Below are positions 8,314 through 14,611 of a stretch of DNA of 64,000 bases, one piece after another. A model generated the notes under the pieces. That model was not told where the DNA came from and did no database searches. It worked only from the letters and a program-made list of their open reading frames with translations. Source of the stretch: Salegentibacter lacus (GTDB lineage Bacteria > Bacteroidota > Bacteroidia > Flavobacteriales > Flavobacteriaceae). A program made the translations under genes and the position numbers. The DNA lies in the NCBI RefSeq assembly GCF_020164555.1, contig NZ_JAIQZB010000006.1, forward strand, positions 1-64,000. Direction: 5' to 3'. The stretch's first letter is position 1. Each line of letters begins with the position of its first letter.

Positions 8314-9177
8314 TTAAAGTACCATTTTTTCAATTGGTGCTACTAAAATTCCTTCGGCACCGTTTTCCTTTAATTCGTCTATTACTTCCCAGAAACGCTC
8401 TTCATTAATTACTGTATGGATGGAACTCCAACCATCTTCAGCAAGTGGTAAAACCGTTGGACTGCGCATTCCCGGAAGCAATTTAATAATATTATCCAGG
8501 TTTTCGTTTGGCGCGTTTAAGAGAATGTATTTTGAAGTTCGTGCGTTTAGAACAGATTTAATCCTGAACTGCAATTTCTCTAAAATCACTTTACGGTCGT
8601 CAGAGATCTTAGGAGAAATAGCGAGCACCGCTTCACTTTTCAGCATTACTTCTACTTCCTTCAACCCGTTTTTGAATAGGGTGCTTCCGCTGGAAACAAT
8701 ATCGCAAATACCATCGGCCAAGCCAATATTTGGAGCGATTTCAACGGAACCATTAATAATGTGCAGTTCGGCGCTTATGCCTTTCTTTTCAAGAAAATCA
8801 TTTACCGTATTCGGATAGGAAGTCGCAATTTTTTTACCATCCAGATCGTTAATTCCTGAATACTTCATTGATTTTGGAACAGCAAGAGAAACACGGCATT
8901 TTGAAAAGCCTAGTTTTTCCCCCTGGATAATATCATTCCCTTTTTCGATTAAAACGTTCTCTCCAATAATGGCAACATCCACAACTCCATCTCTTAAATA
9001 TTGTGGGATATCTCCATTTCGCAAATACATAACTTCCAGTGGAAAGTTACGGGAAGAAGCTTTAAGCTGCTCTTTTCCGTTGTCTATAGAAATTCCTGCG
9101 TCTTTTAATATTTTAAGCGAATCTTCGTTTAACCGACCCGATTTTTGAATAGCAATTCTTAATTTTTCCTGACTCAT
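8314..9177 (-). CDS. hisG: ATP phosphoribosyltransferase, long form
   Basis: This 287-residue enzyme catalyses the first, feedback-controlled step of histidine synthesis. The length and the C-terminal segment (about 215-287, ending ENGAEGILVAPIEKMV) show the long HisG with its own ACT-like regulatory domain. It should therefore not need HisZ, and no hisZ is present. The catalytic core has LRIAIQKSGRLNEDS and the PRPP loop IVSSGSTLFKNGL. It is the first structural gene behind the attenuator, so control is predicted at two levels: transcription attenuation and feedback on the enzyme. Confidence 0.97.
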   Translation of the reverse strand: MSQEKLRIAIQKSGRLNEDSLKILKDAGISIDNGKEQLKASSRNFPLEVMYLRNGDIPQYLRDGVVDVAIIGENVLIEKGNDIIQGEKLGFSKCRVSLAVPKSMKYSGINDLDGKKIATSYPNTVNDFLEKKGISAELHIINGSVEIAPNIGLADGICDIVSSGSTLFKNGLKEVEVMLKSEAVLAISPKISDDRKVILEKLQFRIKSVLNARTSKYILLNAPNENLDNIIKLLPGMRSPTVLPLAEDGWSSIHTVINEERFWEVIDELKENGAEGILVAPIEKMVL

Positions 9178-9194
9178 TTTTTAATTTTTCTATT

Positions 9195-9221
9195 AAACTT
9201 CAAAACTTTTAATTGAAGTTT
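9195..9221 (-). other. AAACTTCA/TGAAGTTT hairpin between attenuator and hisG
   Basis: Inverted arms of 8 bp lie just before the hisG start on the transcript, after the U-run of the attenuator. It may affect hisG translation or stabilise the 5' end of read-through mRNA. No direct support exists for either role. Confidence 0.4.
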
Positions 9222-9231
9222 GGTGGTTATC

Positions 9232-9269
9232 TAAAACAAAAAACCCGTTTGAATAGCTCAAACGGGTTT
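9232..9269 (-). terminator. his operon attenuator terminator
   Basis: On the minus strand, arms AAACCCGTTTGA and TCAAACGGGTTT (within 9241-9269) enclose a GCTAT loop and are followed by TTTTGTTTT. It lies between the leader peptide and hisG. The first arm plus loop (9256-9264, CGTTTGAGC) can instead pair with GCTCAGGCG (9307-9315) in the leader peptide tail. Confidence 0.9.
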
Positions 9270-9315
9270 TAAATATGCTGAAAATTACAACACACCAAAT
9301 TTACCTCGCCTGAGC
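9256..9315 (-). promoter_or_regulatory. his antiterminator pairing
   Basis: GCUCAGGCG (9315-9307) at the end of the leader peptide gene is complementary over nine consecutive positions, two of them G-U, to CGUUUGAGC (9264-9256) in the ascending arm of the terminator. A ribosome stalled on the four His codons leaves this segment free, giving read-through. A ribosome reaching the stop codon covers it, giving termination. This is an inference from base pairing. Confidence 0.75.
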
Positions 9316-9357
9316 GCAGTAGTAAATATGATGGTGATGTAATTGAGAGTTCTTCAT
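9301..9357 (-). CDS. hisL: his operon leader peptide
   Basis: An 18-codon reading frame, MKNSQLHHHHIYYCAQAR, begins at ATG 9357 and ends with TAA at 9301-9303. Four successive His codons (CAT CAC CAT CAT, residues 7-10) act as the histidine sensor. The last codons (Ala-Gln-Ala-Arg) overlap the antiterminator strand. Only about eight bases separate the putative -7 element from the ATG, so the transcript would have almost no 5' untranslated region. It was identified by reading the sequence because it is far too short for ordinary gene finding. Confidence 0.88.
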   Translation of the reverse strand: MKNSQLHHHHIYYCAQAR

Positions 9358-9365
9358 TGTGATTA

Positions 9366-9394
9366 CAAATCTAAATATAAATTTTAAACTGCAA
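9366..9394 (-). promoter_or_regulatory. his operon promoter (TTG-18-TAnnTTTG)
   Basis: On the minus strand a TTG (9394-9392) is followed after 18 bases by TAGATTTG (9373-9366). This matches the Bacteroidetes primary sigma consensus. The CTCGATAATCGAG palindrome lies 33 bases further upstream. Confidence 0.75.
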
Positions 9395-9426
9395 AACAGC
9401 TTTCTGGTTTTTTATGAATTGTTTTA

Positions 9427-9439
9427 CTCGATAATCGAG
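9427..9439. repeat. CTCGATAATCGAG palindrome upstream of the his promoter
   Basis: A perfect 13-base palindrome shares its flanking TTTTA and GATTA with the copy at 2218-2230. It could be an operator, a dispersed repeat or the end of one. Confidence 0.6.
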
Positions 9440-9514
9440 ATTAGATAGATTTTGACCTACTTACAAAGCATATTTTTATTAATAGAACTATACGTAGGCT
9501 AATAGGCTGATTAA

Positions 9515-10813
9515 TTAATCATCTATTGCGCTAAAAAGCATTTGCCTGAATTTCCAGGCGGTTTCATCCCCGGTATTACCCTGAGTTTGTTTCAACAGAA
9601 TACCAATTATTTGCTCTTCCGAGTCGGCAAAATACTGTGTATTGAAATAACCACCCCAATCAAAGGTGCCGGCACTACCCTGGCCTCCAGAAATCTCTCC
9701 CGTTTCACTAACTACTCCAAAAGCGAGCCCATGGTATTGATTGGGAAAATTGAATTTTTCACCGGTATGGTTTCCCATAATAATATTTACCGTTTTTCGG
9801 CTTAGTAAGCGCTCTCCATTATATTCACCACCATTTAGATACATTTGCAGAAATTTTGCATAATCTACTGCAGTTCCCGAAAGTCCCGCTCCGCCGGAGA
9901 AAAAAGTTCCTTCGCCCTTTATCGGGTAATCGGGATCATAAAAAGTGGTTTGCAAATCTTCCCAATTTTCATTCTTTTTATACTGAACAGCAACCAGGCG
10001 ATTTTTATTAGCCTCAGGTTGATAAAACCGGGTATCATCCATTTGCAGCGGGTCGAAAATTCTTTCATTTAAAAAATCGTCAAAATCCTGTCCTGAAATT
10101 ACTTCAACGAAATAACCAAGAACATCCAAACCTAAGCTATAGGTGAATTTTTCGCCGGGTTCGTGATGCAATGGTAAAACCGCTAATTTTTTAACACTTT
10201 CTTCAATAGTTACATCCTTGGTTGTAAACAGTTCGGTGATACCTGCCTTGGCATAAATCTTTTTAATACGTTCATCACCATCTATCATTCCATAGCCAAG
10301 ACCAGATGTATGCGTTAACAACTGCCTGATAGTGATTTCATTTTTGGTAGGAGCCGCATCATAGGTACTGTCCTGTTCCCGAAAAGTCGCTAAAATTTGG
10401 GGATCTTTAAATTCAGGAATATACTTTGAAATAGGATCGTCTAAACGAAATTTCCCTTCCTCCCAGAGCATCATCACGGCAGTTGCAGTAATCGCTTTTG
10501 TTTGAGAAGCCAACCTAAAAATTGCATCTTTTTCAAGCTCTTTACCTGACGCATTTGCATCTCCAAAGGCTTCGTGAAAAACAATTTTGCCGTCGCGAAC
10601 TATTAAAGCTACCGCTCCGGGAATTTGGTTTTCTTCGATTGCCGATTTCAGCATTACTTCAATCTTCTGTATCCTTTCTGAAGACATTCCAATTTCTTTG
10701 GGAGCAGCTGTTTCAAGTGTCCCCGAATTATTTACAGAACTGGTTTGTGCAGAAAGAGCAAGGCTTCCTATAAAAATAGAAAGCCTTGCAATATTTAAGA
10801 AAATAGATTTCAT
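9515..10813 (-). CDS. Exported beta-lactamase family serine hydrolase
   Basis: This 432-residue protein begins with a signal peptide ending near SLALSAQTSS. The class C/EstB-like fold is shown by the nucleophile motif Ser103-Gln-Thr-Lys106 in FRLASQTKAITA, by HTSGLGYG and by the Tyr motif in EKFTYSLGLDVLGY. The third motif is not a clear KTG. GGQGSAGTFDWGGYFNT fills that place, as in many esterases and D-aminopeptidases of this group. It is predicted to act in the periplasm or outside the cell on an ester, amide or peptide. The substrate is unknown. It is next to, and possibly cotranscribed with, the prohibitin gene (10-base gap). Confidence 0.9.
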   Translation of the reverse strand: MKSIFLNIARLSIFIGSLALSAQTSSVNNSGTLETAAPKEIGMSSERIQKIEVMLKSAIEENQIPGAVALIVRDGKIVFHEAFGDANASGKELEKDAIFRLASQTKAITATAVMMLWEEGKFRLDDPISKYIPEFKDPQILATFREQDSTYDAAPTKNEITIRQLLTHTSGLGYGMIDGDERIKKIYAKAGITELFTTKDVTIEESVKKLAVLPLHHEPGEKFTYSLGLDVLGYFVEVISGQDFDDFLNERIFDPLQMDDTRFYQPEANKNRLVAVQYKKNENWEDLQTTFYDPDYPIKGEGTFFSGGAGLSGTAVDYAKFLQMYLNGGEYNGERLLSRKTVNIIMGNHTGEKFNFPNQYHGLAFGVVSETGEISGGQGSAGTFDWGGYFNTQYFADSEEQIIGILLKQTQGNTGDETAWKFRQMLFSAIDD

Positions 10814-10823
10814 TTTCTATATT

Positions 10824-11642
10824 TTAATTTGCACCACCTAAAATTAAGGGCAATCCGCCTTCTCCTGAACCTATAACAACCGTTTTGGAATTATTGGATT
10901 TAGCAAGTTCTACAGTAGCCTGAATTCCTTTTTCCTTTAAAATGTTAGGAGTTAAGGAAGCATTCAAAATCTCGTTTGCACGAGCCTTACCTTCGGCATC
11001 AATACGCTGGCGTTCGGCTTCCTGAGTAGCTTTAGTCAACCTAAACTCATATTCCAAAGATTCCTGCTCCTGGCGTAATTTTCGCTCAATTGCATCTTTA
11101 ATGTTTGGAGGTAATGAAACATCTCTTACCAAAACCTCATTAACCTGAACATATTGGTCTTGAAGTAAAATTTGAGTTTCTTCTAAAATTTCTTTTTGAA
11201 TTGCTTCCCTTTTACTGGAATATAATTGTTCCGGGTTATATCTTCCTACAACCGATCTTGCAGCTGACCTTACTGCGGGTTGCAGTAAACGACTTATATA
11301 TTCTTCACCCTTTTCGCTATGTAAGCTTCCCAGTTTCTCATAAGAAGGCTGAAACCAGGTAGAAGCATCAATATCAATTTGAAGTCCGTTAGAACTTAAA
11401 ACCTGCATTTTTTCTTCCAGAGATTGCTGTCTCACTTCATATACAAAAACTTTGTTCCAGGGAGCTACAAAATGAAAGCCTTCATTTAAAGGCGGCTCAT
11501 CAGTAACTACACCATCATCAAAAGTTTTATAAAGAACGCCAGCCTGGCCGGAACCAATGGTAACAGTAGATTTAGCGACAAAAATTATTAAAATTACGAC
11601 TCCTATAAGAATAGGAATTGCGAGCTTGGGTAATCTTTCCAT
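10824..11642 (-). CDS. Prohibitin-family (SPFH/band 7) membrane protein
   Basis: This 272-residue protein has one N-terminal membrane segment (about 7-27, LAIPILIGVVILIIFV). It is followed by an SPFH/band 7 domain with GQAGVLYKTFDDGVV and VNEVLVRDVSLPPNIKDAIERK, and by a coiled coil rich in Gln/Glu/Arg (about 190-235). Family members form large rings in the membrane and often associate with FtsH-type proteases. It is 12 bases downstream of the VWA-type gene, so the three genes 13685-9515 probably form one unit. Confidence 0.92.
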   Translation of the reverse strand: MERLPKLAIPILIGVVILIIFVAKSTVTIGSGQAGVLYKTFDDGVVTDEPPLNEGFHFVAPWNKVFVYEVRQQSLEEKMQVLSSNGLQIDIDASTWFQPSYEKLGSLHSEKGEEYISRLLQPAVRSAARSVVGRYNPEQLYSSKREAIQKEILEETQILLQDQYVQVNEVLVRDVSLPPNIKDAIERKLRQEQESLEYEFRLTKATQEAERQRIDAEGKARANEILNASLTPNILKEKGIQATVELAKSNNSKTVVIGSGEGGLPLILGGAN

Positions 11643-11654
11643 AAATAATTGTAT

Positions 11655-13685
11655 TTAAATTAATCCTTTGTATTTTCTGAAAAACCATTCTGCGGCAAGT
11701 ATTGAAACAAGCAGAAATAGAAGGTAGTACCAGTTTATCAAAGGTACGTTTTTTTGCTGGCTTTTTTGAACAGGTTTGTATTTATCGGTACTTAGAAGAC
11801 CATTTATTAACTCCTGAATTTGATTTTGGTAATAAACTTCAGTTTCTGAATTTTTGGCTAAAGCGTCCATGGCATTTTTGTTAGCCGAAATAAATTTTTG
11901 TTCAATATTATATGCTATAACTTCGAAGCTTCCAGAACGAGAAAGCTGGGTTCCGGCTTCGGTAATTTGAAAATTATAAGTCCCTGGATCTAAACTTCCT
12001 AAATCAACTTCGTAGGCATTATTCTTTAAAATAAATTGGGACTCAATACTTTTTAACGAATCTTCTACTGAAATATTCAAATTAGCATTGGAATCAAATT
12101 GATAATTTTGATCAAAGAAATTAGCGGTAAGTTTCACAGATTCATTTTCATAATAAAATGACTTATAATCTAAGGTTAACCGTTCGCGTTTCTTTGCCGA
12201 TGCCAAATTCTGAATAAGTTTCCCAAAGAAATTATCGAATTTCTCGAAAGATTTATTTTCCAGGAAGCTTGCAGAACGCCATCTCCAGATATTTTCTCCA
12301 AAAATAAAAGCATTTTTATTTTGCCCGCTACCCTGTATCGCTATTAAAGGCTCTGAGGTTTCTACATTTTCAATTTTTTGAAAGTAAATACTTTCTAAAT
12401 TATTGCTTTCAACGCTAATTTTACCAAATTTATCTTCCAACGGAGGAAATTCAGAAAAACCTACTTCCTCAAATTGAAATTGATTGAAATTAGGGTTTTT
12501 TACCGCGAAAATTTCCTGCGTCTGATTGGTAAAATCTTTCTGTACAAAATCTTGAATTCTATTAAGGAAATTCCAATCGGTCTGAGTTCCTGAAACCAGC
12601 AGATAGTTTTGATCATTTTCGGCCAGATTTTCAAAAACAGAAGCAAAACCTGAAGTTGGCTGATATAATATTATTAATTGATAATCTTTTAAATTTGATA
12701 AATCGTCCTTAAGATATTTTATATCAATTTGCCGTTGTCTATTAGTTTCTATCGACTTTTTAAAGGTTCCAATATCCGGATGTGGAATCGCACTTATTAG
12801 CAAAATTTTACTACGCTCATCGATTACTTCTACCGTAAACTTTTTTTCGTTATTCGCTTTATTCTTTTCAATTTCTAATGGAATTATTTCAGCTTCATAT
12901 GATAAAACTCCAAGCCTTGAAGCCGGAAGTTCAGCTCGAATCACTGTAGAGTTACTTTCTGAATTCAGAGTAATTTCTTCAGAAAAAATGACATTTCCCC
13001 CAGATCTTATTACAAATTCTGAAGTCACCTCTTCTTCTCCGGAATAAGAAATAAAAGCTTCCACCGGAAAGCGATTATTTAAAAATGCATAAGTGTTTAC
13101 ATTTAATTGCGATAATTCTAAATCTAAATATTGCGTGGTATCGCCAACGACCAAGGGATAAATTTCCTGGTTATTTCCCGGCTTGAAATATCGAAAATCC
13201 CTTCCCCTACTTTGATTTCCGTCAGAAATAAGCACTAAGGCCGTTGATTTCTTTCTGGAAATATCCTTAACCGATTCCAGAGCAGCATAAATATTGGTTT
13301 GGGATGCCTGGAATTGCGGAGCATTTGAATTTAGTAATTTATTTCCGAAATTATATTGAACCAATTCAAACCGCTCCTGTAGAGCTTCATTAGATTTTAA
13401 CTTTTCGAGAAGTCCTCTTACTGTATCTTCCTGCTCCAGATGCGCAATAGATTCAGAATCGTCTACAGCCAGGATTAAATTAGGTTTTTCGAGTTCGTAT
13501 GTTGTAGAGGTAATTTTAGGATTGATGAGCACTAAAAGCAATATAAAAACAGAAAGAAAGCGTAAAGCAAAGAAAACATAAGTCTCCCTCCTCTTGTTCT
13601 TATTTTTATGGAGGTATTGAAAAAAAGCAAACCCCAGCGCGAAAATTGCAGCCAGGGCGATAAATAAAATTGTTGATAGATCCAT
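11655..13685 (-). CDS. Membrane-anchored VWA-like protein of unknown function
   Basis: This 676-residue protein has two N-terminal membrane segments (about 4-24 and 38-55) and a C-terminal one (about 650-668, NWYYLLFLLVSILAAEWFF). The soluble part begins with LILAVDDSESI, a MIDAS-like Asp-x-Ser-x-Ser (residues 75-79), and ALVLISDGNQSRGRDFRYF. This is the von Willebrand A fold, followed by Ig-like and glutamine-amidotransferase-like regions. Similar proteins lie near BatA/BatB-type aerotolerance genes in Bacteroidetes, but no MoxR or Bat gene is present here. Function is unknown. Confidence 0.75.
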   Translation of the reverse strand: MDLSTILFIALAAIFALGFAFFQYLHKNKNKRRETYVFFALRFLSVFILLLVLINPKITSTTYELEKPNLILAVDDSESIAHLEQEDTVRGLLEKLKSNEALQERFELVQYNFGNKLLNSNAPQFQASQTNIYAALESVKDISRKKSTALVLISDGNQSRGRDFRYFKPGNNQEIYPLVVGDTTQYLDLELSQLNVNTYAFLNNRFPVEAFISYSGEEEVTSEFVIRSGGNVIFSEEITLNSESNSTVIRAELPASRLGVLSYEAEIIPLEIEKNKANNEKKFTVEVIDERSKILLISAIPHPDIGTFKKSIETNRQRQIDIKYLKDDLSNLKDYQLIILYQPTSGFASVFENLAENDQNYLLVSGTQTDWNFLNRIQDFVQKDFTNQTQEIFAVKNPNFNQFQFEEVGFSEFPPLEDKFGKISVESNNLESIYFQKIENVETSEPLIAIQGSGQNKNAFIFGENIWRWRSASFLENKSFEKFDNFFGKLIQNLASAKKRERLTLDYKSFYYENESVKLTANFFDQNYQFDSNANLNISVEDSLKSIESQFILKNNAYEVDLGSLDPGTYNFQITEAGTQLSRSGSFEVIAYNIEQKFISANKNAMDALAKNSETEVYYQNQIQELINGLLSTDKYKPVQKSQQKNVPLINWYYLLFLLVSILAAEWFFRKYKGLI

Positions 13686-13762
13686 TAAAGTTAAGATAGT
13701 TAATCGTTATTGGTTAAAAGTTAAAAGTTCTAATAACAATTAACTCTTAACTACTAACTTAT

Positions 13763-14509
13763 CTAGGTATGCATTCCGCCGTCAACGTGAAGTACTTGTC
13801 CAGTGATATAAGAACTAAGGTCACTTCCAAGGAAAACGCAAGCGTTAGCTATATCTTCTGGAGCTCCACCACGTTTCAGAGGAATTGCCTGTCTCCAGCC
13901 ATCCACAACTTTCTCGTCTAGTTTTTCAGTCATTTCGGTTTCTATAAATCCTGGAGCGATCACGTTGGTTCTAATATTTCTGGAACCAAGTTCCTGCGCC
14001 ATAGATTTAGAAAAACCAATAATTCCGGCTTTTGAAGCTGCGTAGTTGGCCTGCCCTGCGTTTCCGGTAACTCCAACTACCGAACTCATATTGATAATGC
14101 TTCCTTTGCGTTGCTTCAGCATTGTACGCTGAACCGCTTTGGTCATGTTAAAAATAGACTTCAGGTTTACTTCAATAACCTTATCAAAATCTTCTTCGCT
14201 CATTCGCATTAATAGATTGTCTTTAGTGATCCCTGCATTATTAACCACAATGTCTATATCTCCAAAATCTGCAGCTACGTCTTTTATTAATTGTTCTGCT
14301 TCTTTAAAACTGGCTGCGTTAGATTGGTAAGCTTTTGCTTTTACTCCTAGTTTGCTTAATTCATCGGCTAATGCATTTGCAGATTCCGCAGAAGAATTAT
14401 AGGTAAAAGCTACATTAGCACCGTGTTCAGCAAAAACCTGGGCTATTCCTTTTCCTATTCCGCGGCTACCACCGGTTATTATGGCATTCTTTCCTTCTAA
14501 TAATTTCAT
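13763..14509 (-). CDS. fabG: 3-oxoacyl-[acyl-carrier-protein] reductase
   Basis: This 248-residue short-chain dehydrogenase reduces 3-oxoacyl-ACP with NADPH in fatty acid elongation. It shows the nucleotide loop TGGSRGIGKGIA, the NNAG motif in VVNNAGITKDN, the catalytic Ser in INMSSVVG, Tyr-x-x-x-Lys in YAASKAG, and the FabG ending YITGQVLHVDGGMHT. The length is typical. A TATATTTG element lies 27 bases upstream. No other fatty acid genes are adjacent except the lipid A cluster about 4 kb away. Confidence 0.93.
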   Translation of the reverse strand: MKLLEGKNAIITGGSRGIGKGIAQVFAEHGANVAFTYNSSAESANALADELSKLGVKAKAYQSNAASFKEAEQLIKDVAADFGDIDIVVNNAGITKDNLLMRMSEEDFDKVIEVNLKSIFNMTKAVQRTMLKQRKGSIINMSSVVGVTGNAGQANYAASKAGIIGFSKSMAQELGSRNIRTNVIAPGFIETEMTEKLDEKVVDGWRQAIPLKRGGAPEDIANACVFLGSDLSSYITGQVLHVDGGMHT

Positions 14510-14561
14510 TTTTTGGCTTATTTTTTAATATAAATCAAATATAATAATACTAAACTTAGGG

Positions 14562-14597
14562 TATAAAAAAACCTCCTGAAATCTCAGGAGGTTTTTA
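14562..14597 (-). terminator. Terminator after the M16 peptidase gene
   Basis: The minus strand reads arms AAACCTCCTGA and TCAGGAGGTTT (14569-14579 and 14584-14594) followed by a T-run, just past the stop codon at 14612. Confidence 0.9.
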
Positions 14598-14611
14598 CTT
14601 ATCTGTTTCGA

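Noticed and set aside
8420-8818. 132-residue plus-strand frame inside hisG
   Set aside because: Antisense of a well-supported his gene with no signal of its own.
13686-13762. Repeated AAAGTTAAAAGTT / TTAACTCTTAACTAC stretch between the VWA gene and fabG
   Set aside because: Low-complexity AT-rich spacer with short imperfect repeats. A hairpin is possible but not convincing as a terminator.
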